Shown: positions 37,721-46,910, counted from the stretch's first letter. The stretch is DNA of 64,000 bases from Comamonadaceae bacterium OTU4NAUVB1 (GCA_024372625.1 CP099603.1:310001-374000), one strand, 5' to 3'. Translations and numbers: made by a program. Notes: a model not told the origin generated them from the letters alone.

Positions 37721-38683
37721 ATGAAATTCTCCCTGCGGCGTCTGTACGAACGCGTCGTCTCTCTCCTCCGCCGGCACCTGCCGTCGCGCCGGGCGCCGGC
37801 GCCCCCCGTCACCCTGGTGCCCGAACGCTGGACCGAGGAGCAGGTCACGCTCGAAGGCCGGCGCATCGACTACCGCCTCTACGTGCCGCCGCTGGTCTCC
37901 GGTGCGATCCCCCCGCGCGCCCTGGTGCTGATGCTCCACGGCTGCCAGCAGGACCCGCTCGATTTCGCGCTCGGCACCGGCATGAACGACCTGGCGCGCA
38001 CCCGCAACGTCGTGGTGGTCTATCCGGCGCAGAAGAAGGCCTCGAACACCCACGGCTGCTGGAACTGGTTCAAGACCCAGCACCAGCAGCGCGACCGGGG
38101 CGAGCCGGCGATGCTCGCCGGCCTGGTGCGCGCGGTGGTGCAGGCCCACGGCGTCGACCCGGCGCGGGTCTACGTCGCCGGGCTGTCGGCCGGTGGCTCG
38201 ATGGCGGCCATCCTGGCGGACTGCCACGCCGACCTGTTCGCCGCCGCCGGCGTGCATTCGGGCCTGCCGCGCGGCGCGGCGGGCGACGCCATGTCGGCGC
38301 TCGCGGCGATGCGTCACGGCGTGCGGCCGGCCGTCGGCCGGGTCGGTGGCCGGCCGACGATCGTGTTCCAGGGCGATGCCGACGACGTCGTGCACCCGTC
38401 CAACGGCGTGGCGGTGGTCGAGGCCGCGCGCGGCCTCGACCTCATGGGCGGCGCCGGCGCCCGGCGCCTCCAGGGCGTCTCGCCCCGGGGACGGCGCTAC
38501 ACCCGCACCTGCCATCCGGCCACGGCCGCGGCGGGACCGGTGGAGCACTGGGAACTCCACGGCATCGGCCACGCCTGGTCGGGCGGCGATGCGCGGGGCA
38601 GCTACACCGAGCCGGCGGGCGTCTCGGCCAGCGCCGAGATGCTGCGCTTCTTCCTCGAGAACCCGCGCCGGCCGGGCGACTGA
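37721..38683 (+). CDS. PHB-depolymerase-family esterase
   Basis: A 320-residue esterase of the PHB depolymerase/feruloyl-esterase-like family (LpqC-type). The oxyanion region is LMLHGCQQDPLDFA, the nucleophile Ser is in GLSAGGSMAA, the acid in FQGDADDVVHPSN, and the His in GIGHAWSGGD. The N-terminus has basic residues and no cleavable signal. It may cut short polyesters or acyl esters. It is single and converges on a leftward Bug receptor with a repetitive GGTCGC tract (38706-38740) between. Confidence 0.85.
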   Translation: MKFSLRRLYERVVSLLRRHLPSRRAPAPPVTLVPERWTEEQVTLEGRRIDYRLYVPPLVSGAIPPRALVLMLHGCQQDPLDFALGTGMNDLARTRNVVVVYPAQKKASNTHGCWNWFKTQHQQRDRGEPAMLAGLVRAVVQAHGVDPARVYVAGLSAGGSMAAILADCHADLFAAAGVHSGLPRGAAGDAMSALAAMRHGVRPAVGRVGGRPTIVFQGDADDVVHPSNGVAVVEAARGLDLMGGAGARRLQGVSPRGRRYTRTCHPATAAAGPVEHWELHGIGHAWSGGDARGSYTEPAGVSASAEMLRFFLENPRRPGD

Positions 38684-38744
38684 GCCCGGTGCCGGCACCG
38701 TCGCCGGCACGGTCGCGGTCGCGGTCGCGCCGGCGGTCGCCCGG

Positions 38745-39824
38745 TCAGTCCGCCTCGATCTTCGCCGCCCGGATGACCTCGGTCCAGCGCGTCGACTCGG
38801 CCTTCACCAGCGCGTCCATCTGCTGCGGGTTCAGGTAGTCCGCCGTCGCGCCCTGGTCCTGCGCCTTCTGTCTGAACGCCGGCGTCGAGACCACCTTGGC
38901 GATGTCGGCGGAGAGCTTGTCGACGATCGGCCGGGGCGTCCTGGCCGGCGCGAAGACGCCGAACCACGAGGTGGCGTCGAGCCGGGGCAGGCCGGCCTCG
39001 GCGGTGGTCGGCACGTCGGGCAGGCTCGCCAGGCGGGCCTTGCCGGTGGTCGCCAGCACGCGCAGCTTGCCCGACTGGATGTGCGGCACGAAGGGCGGGG
39101 CGGTGCCGAAGGTCAGGTCGACCTGGCCGCCGAGGAGGTCCTGCAGCGCCGGACCGGTGCCCTTGTAGGGGATGTGCGTGAGCCGGATGCCCGCCTGCTG
39201 CTCCAGCATGGCGCCGGTGGCGTGCTGCAGCGAACCGTTGCCCGACGAGGCGTAATTCAGCTTGCCGGGGTTCGCCTTCGCGTAGGCGATGAGTTCGGCC
39301 ATCGACTTGAACGGCAGGTCGGCGCGCACGACGACGATCTGCGGCGCCGACAGCACGTTGGCCACCGGCGTCAGGTCCTTGGCGTCCCACTGCGGCGCCT
39401 GCTTGCTGACCAGCGGCGTGATGACGTGGTAGCCCGAGTACTGCATCAGCAGCGTGTAGCCGTCGGGCTCGGCGCGCTTGGCCGCCACCGCCGCGATGCC
39501 GCCGTTGGCCCCGCCCCGGTTGTCGACCACCACGGTCTGGCCGAGCGCCGTGCCCAGCGGCACGCCGAGCATGCGCGCGGCCAGGTCGGTGGTGCCGCCG
39601 GCGGCGGTGGGCACCAGCATCAGCACCGGCTTGTTCGGGTAGTCGGCCGCGCCGCCCTGCGCGCGCGCGGCGGGCCCGGCGGTGCCCAGGGCGGCGAGCG
39701 CGAGGCCGGAGAGCGCGAGCACGCCGAACGCGCGCCGTGACGCGCGGGCGGTGACGGCGCGGCCGCGCGGTGCCGTCGTGGTGGGTGCGACGCTGGCGAG
39801 GGAAGTGCGTTGGAAATCGGTCAT
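38745..39824 (-). CDS. Bug/TTT family periplasmic solute-binding protein
   Basis: A 359-residue Bug receptor. A long leader contains ASRRAFGVLALSGLALAAL, a Tat-compatible SRRAF motif at about residues 29-33, with cleavage after ARAQ. Mature motifs are YPNKPVLMLVPTAAGGTTD, DNRGGANGGIAAVAAKRAEP and YASSGNGSLQHATGAM. It lies 96 bp downstream of the HMG-CoA-lyase-like gene on the same strand, so it probably delivers the substrate for the CoA-transferase/lyase pathway. Confidence 0.9.
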   Translation of the reverse strand: MTDFQRTSLASVAPTTTAPRGRAVTARASRRAFGVLALSGLALAALGTAGPAARAQGGAADYPNKPVLMLVPTAAGGTTDLAARMLGVPLGTALGQTVVVDNRGGANGGIAAVAAKRAEPDGYTLLMQYSGYHVITPLVSKQAPQWDAKDLTPVANVLSAPQIVVVRADLPFKSMAELIAYAKANPGKLNYASSGNGSLQHATGAMLEQQAGIRLTHIPYKGTGPALQDLLGGQVDLTFGTAPPFVPHIQSGKLRVLATTGKARLASLPDVPTTAEAGLPRLDATSWFGVFAPARTPRPIVDKLSADIAKVVSTPAFRQKAQDQGATADYLNPQQMDALVKAESTRWTEVIRAAKIEAD

Positions 39825-39920
39825 CTTGAAAATTCTCGGGTTGTCTCGTTGGATCGATCGTCCGGCCGCACGGCCGGGATGTGGCCAGGGCCTCGGCCGC
39901 CCGCGCGGCCGAGCCGTGGC

Positions 39921-40997
39921 TCAGGTCTCGGCCGGCGTGCCCGCGTCACGCGCCAGCGCACGGTCGCGCCAGGTCGCGAAGTCCGGCGGCGGCACGTGCA
40001 GGTCGAGCCGGCGCCCGGCCTTGGCGATCTGGCTCGGGATCTCGTGGCCGATGAGCGCGGGCAGCCGGTGCGCCGCCGCCAACAGCAGCGACAGGTCGCA
40101 GCCGGTGTCGTAGTCCATCAGTTCGAGCGCGTGCACGATCTCCTCGGTGCAGACGTTGCCGCTCGCGCCCGGCGCGTAGGGGCAGCCGCCCAGGCCGCCG
40201 AGCGAGGCGTCGAAGCGGTCGGCGCCGGCGTCGATGGCGGCCAGCACGTTGGCCAGGCCCATGCCGCGCGTGTTGTGGAAGTGCAGCGTGAGTTCGGTGC
40301 CAGGCAGCCGGGCGCGGAATTCGCGCGTCAGCGCCGCGACCTGCGTCGGGTAGGCCATGCCGGTGGTGTCGCACAGCGTGATGCCGCGCGCCCCGGCCTC
40401 CACGAAGCGGCGCGCCCAGTCCAGCACCACCGACGGCTCGACGTCGCCCTCCATCGGGCAGCCGAAGACGCACGACAGCGACACGTTGACCGGCACCCGG
40501 GCCTCGCGGGCCATCGCGAGGACGCCCGACAGCGCGGCGAACGACTGGGCGCGCGTCATGCGCAGGTTGGCCAGGTTGTGCGTCTCGCTGGCCGACATGA
40601 CCAGGTTGAGCTCGTCGGCGCGCGCCTCGATGGCGCGCTCGGCGCCGCGCCGGTTGGGCACCAGGCAGGTGTAGACCACGCCCGGCACGCGCTCGATCTC
40701 GCGCAGCACCACCTCGGCGTCGCGCAGCGCGGGGATCGCCTGCGGCGAGACGAAGGCCGTGGCCTCGATCTTGGCCAGCCCGGCGGCCGAGAGGGCGTTC
40801 ACCAGCGCGATCTTCTCGGCCGTCGGCACGAAGGCGGCCTCCATCTGCAGCCCGTCGCGCGGGCCGACCTCCTGGAGGTAGAGGCGCCGTCGCGCGCCGC
40901 GCCACACGTCGGGCGCGTCGGCGGCGTGCACGGCGGAGCGTCCGGTGGCCGGGTTGGCCGTCGGGGTGGGGACGGGGGTGGGCGTGGGCGTGTTCAT
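39921..40997 (-). CDS. Hydroxymethylglutaryl-CoA lyase family protein
   Basis: A 358-residue HMGL-like TIM-barrel lyase. QEVGPRDGLQME (about 42-53) carries the metal-binding Asp, LTLHFHNTRGMG the metal His pair, and GLGGCPYAPGASGNVCTEE the active-site Cys loop. Family members split HMG-CoA to acetoacetate and acetyl-CoA, or related 3-hydroxy-3-methyl or citramalyl-type CoA esters. The first 35 residues are Thr/Pro-rich and poorly conserved. It overlaps the CoA-transferase gene by 4 nt, so the pair probably activates an acid as CoA thioester and then cleaves it. Confidence 0.9.
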   Translation of the reverse strand: MNTPTPTPVPTPTANPATGRSAVHAADAPDVWRGARRRLYLQEVGPRDGLQMEAAFVPTAEKIALVNALSAAGLAKIEATAFVSPQAIPALRDAEVVLREIERVPGVVYTCLVPNRRGAERAIEARADELNLVMSASETHNLANLRMTRAQSFAALSGVLAMAREARVPVNVSLSCVFGCPMEGDVEPSVVLDWARRFVEAGARGITLCDTTGMAYPTQVAALTREFRARLPGTELTLHFHNTRGMGLANVLAAIDAGADRFDASLGGLGGCPYAPGASGNVCTEEIVHALELMDYDTGCDLSLLLAAAHRLPALIGHEIPSQIAKAGRRLDLHVPPPDFATWRDRALARDAGTPAET

Positions 40998-42226
40998 GCG
41001 ATGGCTCCTCTGGAACGCAGCAGGGTGATCTGTTCGGGGGTCAGGCCGGCCTCGCGCAGCACGGCGTCGGTGTCTTCGCCGAGGCGTGGCGCGGCCGAGC
41101 GCACGCCGCCGGGGGTGAGCGACAGCTTGGGCACGATGCCCGGCACGTCGATCTCGTGGCCGTCGCGCGTGGTCTGGCGCAGGATCATGTCGCGGGCGCG
41201 GTAGTGCGGGTCCTCGTGGATGTCGCGCGCGGTGTAGACCTTGCCGGCCGGCACGCGCGCCTCGCCCAGCCGCGTCAGCACCTCGGCGATGGGAAGCGGC
41301 AGCGTCCAGGCGCCGATGGCGGCGTCGAGTTCGTCCACGCGCGCCACGCGCCCGGCGTTGTCCTGCAGGTCCGGAGCGGTGGCCAGGTCCGCGCGGCCGA
41401 CCACCTGCATCAGTCGGCGGAAGATGCTGTCGCCGTTGCCGGCGACCAGCACATAGCCGTCGGCGCACTTGTAGGCATTGGAAGGTGCGATGCCCGGCAG
41501 GGCGCTGCCGGCGGCTTCGCGGACGGCGCCGAAGGCGCTGTACTCGGGCAGCAGGCTCTCCATGACGTTGAACACCGCCTCGTGCAGCGCGACGTCGATC
41601 ACCTGGCCCGGCCCGCCGTGCGCCTTGCGGTGGTAGAGCGCGAGCAGCACGCCGATGGTGCCGTGCAGGGCCGCGAGCGTGTCGCCGATGGACACGCCCA
41701 CGCGCACCGGGACGCGCCCGGGCTCGCCGGTGAGGTGGCGCAGGCCGCCCATCGCCTCGCCGATGGCGCCGAAGCCGGGCAGGTCGCGGTACGGGCCGGT
41801 CTGGCCGTAGCCGGAGATGCGCAGCATCACCAGGCCGGGGTTGAGGGCGCGCAGGTCCTCCCAGCCCATGCCCCAGCCTTCGAGCGTGCCGGGGCGGAAG
41901 TTCTCGATCAGCACGTCGGCCTCCGCGATCAGGGCGCGGGCGACGTCCTGGCCCTCGGCCGAGCGCAGGTCGAGCGCGACCGAGCGCTTGTTGCGCGACT
42001 GCACCTGCCACCACACGGCCGTGCCATCCTGCAGGAGGCGCCAGTTGCGCAGGGGGTCGCCGCCGCCGGGTGCCTCGATCTTGACGACGTCGGCGCCGAA
42101 TTCGCCCAGGGTCTTGCCGCAGAACGGGCCGGCGATGAGCTGGCCCATCTCGACCACGCGCAGGCCGGCGAGCGCGCCGGTCGCGCCGGGCGTGGCCGGA
42201 GAGGATGAAGGGGTTGGATCGGTCAT
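40994..42226 (-). CDS. CaiB/BaiF (class III) CoA-transferase
   Basis: A 410-residue class III CoA-transferase. LRVVEMGQLIAGPFCGKTL and EAPGGGDPLRNWR are N-terminal family motifs, ENFRPGTLEGWGMG follows, and the catalytic Asp is in GVSIGDTLAALHG. It moves CoA from a donor such as succinyl-CoA to an organic acid. It is the first gene of the lyase/Bug operon and shares a 106-bp divergent region with a LysR regulator that contains a clear LTTR box. Confidence 0.9.
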   Translation of the reverse strand: MTDPTPSSSPATPGATGALAGLRVVEMGQLIAGPFCGKTLGEFGADVVKIEAPGGGDPLRNWRLLQDGTAVWWQVQSRNKRSVALDLRSAEGQDVARALIAEADVLIENFRPGTLEGWGMGWEDLRALNPGLVMLRISGYGQTGPYRDLPGFGAIGEAMGGLRHLTGEPGRVPVRVGVSIGDTLAALHGTIGVLLALYHRKAHGGPGQVIDVALHEAVFNVMESLLPEYSAFGAVREAAGSALPGIAPSNAYKCADGYVLVAGNGDSIFRRLMQVVGRADLATAPDLQDNAGRVARVDELDAAIGAWTLPLPIAEVLTRLGEARVPAGKVYTARDIHEDPHYRARDMILRQTTRDGHEIDVPGIVPKLSLTPGGVRSAAPRLGEDTDAVLREAGLTPEQITLLRSRGAIA

Positions 42227-42281
42227 GGGACGCGATCATCGGCACCCGGGCGGCGCGCGCAAAGCGGCCATTGGCGACGCT

Positions 42282-42302
42282 GCCATCGCGAACGGCGATG
42301 GC
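42282..42302. promoter_or_regulatory. LysR-type operator (T-N11-A) in the CoA-transferase/lysR divergent region
   Basis: A perfect 8-bp inverted repeat, GCCATCGC-GAACG-GCGATGGC, containing ATC-N9-GAT, the T-N11-A core bound by LysR regulators. It is 30 bp before the lysR start and 56 bp before the CoA-transferase start, the usual place for autoregulation plus divergent activation. Confidence 0.7.
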
Positions 42303-42332
42303 GCGGCCGTGGCGGGTGTGTAATGGCCCGCC

Positions 42333-43232
42333 ATGCGACTCGATCCCGTTTCATTGCGCCTCTTCGTCGCCGTCATGGAGGAGGGCACCATCGCCGCGGC
42401 CGCCCGGCGCGAGCACCTCGCGCCGGCGGCGGTCAGCCACCGCCTCAGCGAGCTGGAGGGCGCGCTGGGCACCGCGCTGTTCCAGCGCAGCAACAAGGGC
42501 ACGCGCGCGACCGCGGCGGCGCACACGCTGCTGGGGCTGGCGCGCGGGGTGCTCCACGGGCTGGACGACATCGCCGAGCAGATGGCCGGCCACGCCGGCG
42601 GCGTGCGCGGCCACGTGCGCGTGTTCGCCAACATCTCGGCCATCACGCAGTTCCTGCCGGACGATCTGCGCCGCTTCATGGACGCTGCGCCCCGGGTGCA
42701 GGTGCACCTGCAGGAGCGCATCAGCAGCGCGATCGCGCGCGCGGTCGCCGACAGCCGCGCCGACATCGGCATCCTGAACGCCGGCGCCCACGGCGAAGCG
42801 CTGACGGTGCTGCCCTACCGCGAGGACGAACTGGTGCTGATCGTGCCGCGCGGTCATCCGCTGGCGGCCCGGCGCAGGGTGCGGCTGCGCGACGCGCTGG
42901 CGCACGATTTCGTGGGCGCCCACCCGGGCAGCGCCGTCAACGACCGGCTGCACCGCGCCGCCGCCGAGCTGGGCCTGCCGCTGCGCCTGCGCATCCAGGT
43001 CGGGGGCTACGACGCGATGTCGCTCATGGTCGCCGCCGGCATGGGCGTGGGCGTGCTGCCGCGCCTGAGCGCGCGGCTCTATCTTTCAGCGCTGAATGTC
43101 CGTGCCGTGACGCTCGACGAGCCGTGGGCGCGACGCCAGCTGGTGGTGTGCGTGCGCGCGCTCGACGCACTGTCGCCCGCCGCCCGCAGCCTGGTCGATC
43201 ACCTGTGCGGGGGCGCGGCGCCTGCGGCCTGA
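42333..43232 (+). CDS. LysR-family transcriptional regulator
   Basis: A 299-residue LysR regulator. The winged HTH is at about 1-60 (FVAVMEEGTIAAAARREHLAPAAVSHRLSEL, split by the turn at AAAARREHL) and the LysR substrate domain at about 90-295 (GHVRVFANIS, LVLIVPRGHPLA, GYDAMSLMVAAGMGVGVLPR). It is divergent from the CoA-transferase/lyase operon and probably activates it in response to a pathway acid. Its stop lies 2 bp from the stop of the opposing lipoprotein-partner gene. Confidence 0.92.
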   Translation: MRLDPVSLRLFVAVMEEGTIAAAARREHLAPAAVSHRLSELEGALGTALFQRSNKGTRATAAAHTLLGLARGVLHGLDDIAEQMAGHAGGVRGHVRVFANISAITQFLPDDLRRFMDAAPRVQVHLQERISSAIARAVADSRADIGILNAGAHGEALTVLPYREDELVLIVPRGHPLAARRRVRLRDALAHDFVGAHPGSAVNDRLHRAAAELGLPLRLRIQVGGYDAMSLMVAAGMGVGVLPRLSARLYLSALNVRAVTLDEPWARRQLVVCVRALDALSPAARSLVDHLCGGAAPAA

Positions 43233-43234
43233 AC

Positions 43235-43762
43235 TCAGCGGACCGGCACGACGATCAGCCGCTCGCCCCCGGGCGCGGTCTTCAGGTTGGGATTGAGAGC
43301 GGGTGCATCGCCGGCGGTGCCGACCGGCACGCGGATCGACGTCGCGCTGCCCATGCCGTGCTGCGTCGTGAACACGCTCAGGTAACCCGCGGTCGTGCCC
43401 TGCAGCGTCACGTCCACCTCCAGCGTGGTCGCCCGGCCGGCCGGCAGCGCGCGGGGCGCGCCGTCCTGCAGCAGCACCAGGCCACCGTCGGCGGCCAGGC
43501 GCACCGACGCGCCGGTGGGATCGGTCACCTCGTCCAGGACCAGCGTGACGCGCACGGTCTGGCCGGCGGCCGTCGCGGGCTGCACCCGGTAGCGGACCTC
43601 GATGCCGGAGCCGTTGGCCTTGCGCGGCGCGGTCTCGAACCGCGCCGGGGGCTTGACGCCCGCGCCGGGGCGCTGGCCGGTGGCATCGGCGCAGGCCACC
43701 AGCGGGACGGCCAGTCCGGCCACGAGCAGGGCGGTCACGAGGCCGGCGAGCGGGCGTTTCAT
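43235..43762 (-). CDS. Secreted protein translationally coupled to the HExxH lipoprotein
   Basis: A 175-residue exported protein with a signal peptide (LAGLVTALLVAGLAVPLVACAD, about 5-26, split at the hydrophobic core); ending VACAD it may also be lipidated. The mature part is beta-rich (GSGIEVRYRVQPATAAGQTVRVTLVLDEV, with alternating hydrophobics) and resembles an immunoglobulin-like fold. No family recognised. Its ATG overlaps the protease stop by 4 nt (ATGA), so it is made together with the protease and could be an inhibitor, chaperone or binding partner. That role is inference. Confidence 0.75.
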   Translation of the reverse strand: MKRPLAGLVTALLVAGLAVPLVACADATGQRPGAGVKPPARFETAPRKANGSGIEVRYRVQPATAAGQTVRVTLVLDEVTDPTGASVRLAADGGLVLLQDGAPRALPAGRATTLEVDVTLQGTTAGYLSVFTTQHGMGSATSIRVPVGTAGDAPALNPNLKTAPGGERLIVVPVR

Positions 43763-45447
43763 TGGATGGAGACGTTGAAGCATGGCGAGGCCGTCGTGTT
43801 GTTGTAGTCGTGCACGGCGATGACGGCATCGCCGGCCGGCAGGGTGGCGGTGAGGGTTTCGCTGGTGCCGACGGCGCGGGCCTGGGCCACCAGGCCCGCG
43901 CCGTTGCCCCAGACCGCCAGTTCCGGATCGGTGCCCGCGCCGCCGCTGACGGCGATGGTGTAGGCCCGCGCGGTGGGCGCGGTGAAGCGCAGGTAGGCGT
44001 AGTTGCCCAGCCGGTTGGTCGTCCCCGCCTGGTAGTCGACGCAGACCCGTGTCGTCGCGCCCGGCGCCACCGAGCGGTAGAGCGGCAGCGCCATGGCGAC
44101 GCCGCCGTTGTTGGCCTCGGAGGTGCCGAAGGGATCGCTGGTCGAGGTGGCGATGGCCTGGCCGCCCAGCAGCCCGGCGAGCACCGGCGCGCTCGCGGGC
44201 GCGGCGGCGCCGAAGGCCGCGGCGAACGCGTGGATGGACGTCACCGCCGCGCCGCGCCGGAACGGACCGGTGAAGGCATCGTGGATGGGCTTGAAACCGA
44301 CCTGGCGATTGAGGTGCCAGAAGATCGACTGGATCGAATCCTCGCGGTACCAGCCGGCACCGGCCGCGGCGCCGTTGCCCAGCACGATCTGCACGCCACG
44401 TGCCTGGGCGGGACCGTACGAGTCGGTGTAGTCCGCGCGCTCGAGCGCGATGCCCGACCAGGCGTTGCCCCAGCCTTCGGAAAACGCGACGCGGCGATCG
44501 AGCAGGTTGTTCAGGGCATGGGGGCCGCCCGGCGAGTCGTCGCGGCTGAAGGCGGACTGGTAGTAATGGCCCCATTCGTGGGCGATGACCGAGGCGTCGT
44601 ACTCGTCGGTGTCGACGTTCTCCCGGCCCACCACGTAGATGGTGGCGCCGACGCCGCCCGATGCGCTGCCGACGAAGGCGGTGCTGCTGATGTCGCCCAC
44701 GGCGACATCGCCGGCGGCGGCGCGGTTGCTGACGCTCCAGAACACCCGCAGCGGCGGGAACACCGTCGGGCCCGCCACCGCCTGGACCTTCGCCTGCGTG
44801 GTGTAGATGGTGTCCAGGATCGCGAACGGCGCGGCGGCGCGCGGCGCGCCGTACGCGGTGCCGGTCCAGCCCGAAGGCGCCGTGACGTTGCGCACCGCCG
44901 TGCCCGCGTCGACCTCGAAGGCCGGCGTCTCGATGGCGTAGAGGGCGCCGCCCTGGGTGTTGTCGCGCACCGACACGTTGAAGGTGGTGCCACCCGTCGG
45001 CTGGCTCAGCTCCGCCTTGACGCGCACCCGCACCGACGTGCCACGCGGGACGACCACGCCGTACGCGCCGTTCGCGTCGGTGCGGGTGGTGGCCAGCACG
45101 GCGTCGTTGGCGCCGACGATGTCCACGGTCGCGCCACGGATCGGCCGTGGCGTCACGGCGGCGTAGTCGAGCGCGCCGCCCTGGTTGGTGGGCACGTGGT
45201 CGTAGGTGGCGACACCGCCGAGCGACTGGGTCGCTGAGGGGGCGGTCGTGGCCGCCGGAGCGACCGCCGCCCCGGTGGGCGCGGCATCGCCGCCGCCGCC
45301 GCCGCCGCCGCAGGCGCCCAGCACCAGCGAGGCCAGGGCACCCGCCCAGACCCGGCCGGGCGGGAGGCCGAAGGAGCGCCCGGTGCGCCGGCGTCCGCGG
45401 GTCCGGCCCGCGTCGGAAAGGTCGAGGTCGTTGCTGAATGCGTTCAT
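43759..45447 (-). CDS. Lipoprotein with HExxH zinc-metalloprotease motif
   Basis: A 562-residue lipoprotein: lipobox LGAC (about residue 46) followed by seven glycines. A carboxypeptidase-regulatory-like beta domain (about 90-180, RGATVDIVGANDAVLATTRT) precedes a zincin-like domain with VIAHEWGHYYQ (HEWGH, about residue 290) and a downstream FSEGWGNAWSGIA that supplies a candidate third ligand Glu. A C-terminal pre-peptidase-like beta domain (RFTAPTARAYTIAVSGGAGTDPEL, about 490-560) resembles domains of secreted proteases. The ATG at 45447 is chosen; a GTG at 45489 is further upstream. It is coupled to the 175-residue partner. Confidence 0.8.
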   Translation of the reverse strand: MNAFSNDLDLSDAGRTRGRRRTGRSFGLPPGRVWAGALASLVLGACGGGGGGGDAAPTGAAVAPAATTAPSATQSLGGVATYDHVPTNQGGALDYAAVTPRPIRGATVDIVGANDAVLATTRTDANGAYGVVVPRGTSVRVRVKAELSQPTGGTTFNVSVRDNTQGGALYAIETPAFEVDAGTAVRNVTAPSGWTGTAYGAPRAAAPFAILDTIYTTQAKVQAVAGPTVFPPLRVFWSVSNRAAAGDVAVGDISSTAFVGSASGGVGATIYVVGRENVDTDEYDASVIAHEWGHYYQSAFSRDDSPGGPHALNNLLDRRVAFSEGWGNAWSGIALERADYTDSYGPAQARGVQIVLGNGAAAGAGWYREDSIQSIFWHLNRQVGFKPIHDAFTGPFRRGAAVTSIHAFAAAFGAAAPASAPVLAGLLGGQAIATSTSDPFGTSEANNGGVAMALPLYRSVAPGATTRVCVDYQAGTTNRLGNYAYLRFTAPTARAYTIAVSGGAGTDPELAVWGNGAGLVAQARAVGTSETLTATLPAGDAVIAVHDYNNTTASPCFNVSIQ

Positions 45448-45547
45448 GTGTCGCCGATTGTCTTCGCAATACGCTGAAATATGGGTCACATCGCCATCGA
45501 CCCACCCCGCGCGCGTGGCGGCGCTGCCACGCGCGGCGCCGCCGCCG

Positions 45548-46780
45548 TCAGTGTTCCAGGCGCTCGGCCCAGGCCAGGGCCTGGCCGTGCGTGCGCACGG
45601 CGTGGGCCACCGGGATGCCGAAACGCTCGGCCAGGATCGACAGCGTGGCCATGTCGTTCTTCTCGCAGGCCCGGGCGATCTGCAGGTAGCGCCCGAGCGG
45701 GCCGCGATCGTGCAGCACGGTGTCGGTCACCACGGTCGGCAGGCACAGCAGCCCGAGCGCCTGCTCGAGCGGCACCTGCAGCAGGACGTCGAGCATCGAG
45801 AACATGCCGGCGATGAAGGCGAGGTCGGCTTCGCCCGAGGCCGGGCCGTCGCGCACCAGCAGCTCCATCATCCGGCCCCGCACCACGGCCAGGGTGCTGG
45901 CCGCCGGGGCCACCGCGCCGGCGCGGGTGCGCGCCAGCAGCAGGGCGGTCCAGCGCAGCAGCCCGGCCATGCCGATGGTCATGACGGCCTGCCGGAACGA
46001 CGTCACCTCGCTGCGGCGGCCGAAGCCGGCCGCGTTGAGGTGGCGCAGGAGTTCGAAGCTCGTGGTGGGCTGGCGCTGGAGCAGGGCCTCGATCCGCGCG
46101 ACGTCGGCGTCCTGCGCGACCATGTTCATCAGTTCGAGCAGGCCGGCATGGCCGAGCGGGGCCGTGGCGGTGCGACGGGCCGGCTCGGCGAACCACAGGC
46201 CCTCGTAGAGGGTGACGCCGGCATCGGCCAGGGCGTCGAAGACCGCGGGCGTGCGGACCTGGACGGCGACCGTCTCGGCCTGCTGGCGGCGCTGCAGCGC
46301 CCGGGCGACCGTGGCGGCCCGACCGACCTCCAGCGCCGCCATGTCCAGGATCACGAACGAGGTGAGCGGCATGAACGCGGCGTGGGTGGTCTGCAGCAGC
46401 TTGGCGTCGAACGCCAGCCGGAAGCCCCGCCCGTGCGCCGACTCCAGCACCGCGCGTTCCTGCAGCAGGCTCGCGGATGCCATGCCCGCGCTCTCGCGCA
46501 CGTCGAAGACCGTGGTCGCCGCATCGAGCCCCGCGAGGTCGCAGGCCGCCAGCTCGGCGCACGTGCAGCGCAGGAACGTGGGCCGCGTGAGGTTCGGCAC
46601 GCCGTCGCCGGCCTCGTCCTGCTGCGTGAACGCCGCGATCGATGTCGCGCTGCCGCGCGGGCCGGCGGTCGAGACCCGGTACGCCGCCACCCGGCCCTGC
46701 GCATCGACCATGACGCGGCGCAGGGCGGTGCCGGCGGGGATGGAAGGCGGAGCGGAAGTTGTTTGCGGCGTGTGCGCCAT
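45548..46780 (-). CDS. HDOD-domain signalling protein with degenerate EAL-like N-terminus
   Basis: A 410-residue protein. The C-terminal half (about 205-400) is an HDOD domain (LLELMNMVAQDADVARIEALL, ELLRHLNAAGFG, FIAGMFSMLDVLLQVPLEQAL). The N-terminal half has the length and secondary-structure order of the EAL domain of YuxH/CdgR-type proteins but lacks EAL, DDF and KxD motifs, so it should not hydrolyse c-di-GMP. Such proteins often act as inactive binders or scaffolds in signalling. It stands alone. Confidence 0.82.
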   Translation of the reverse strand: MAHTPQTTSAPPSIPAGTALRRVMVDAQGRVAAYRVSTAGPRGSATSIAAFTQQDEAGDGVPNLTRPTFLRCTCAELAACDLAGLDAATTVFDVRESAGMASASLLQERAVLESAHGRGFRLAFDAKLLQTTHAAFMPLTSFVILDMAALEVGRAATVARALQRRQQAETVAVQVRTPAVFDALADAGVTLYEGLWFAEPARRTATAPLGHAGLLELMNMVAQDADVARIEALLQRQPTTSFELLRHLNAAGFGRRSEVTSFRQAVMTIGMAGLLRWTALLLARTRAGAVAPAASTLAVVRGRMMELLVRDGPASGEADLAFIAGMFSMLDVLLQVPLEQALGLLCLPTVVTDTVLHDRGPLGRYLQIARACEKNDMATLSILAERFGIPVAHAVRTHGQALAWAERLEH

Positions 46781-46910
46781 GGCGATGCGGACCCGGAAGG
46801 AGAGGGGCGCCAGGGTGGCGCGGGCGACGGGCCGGATCCCGGCGCCGCTCGGAAGGCGCGCCGGGGCGCTTCCGGCCCTGCCTGTAGCTTCGGCCGTTCC
46901 GGGTAGAACT

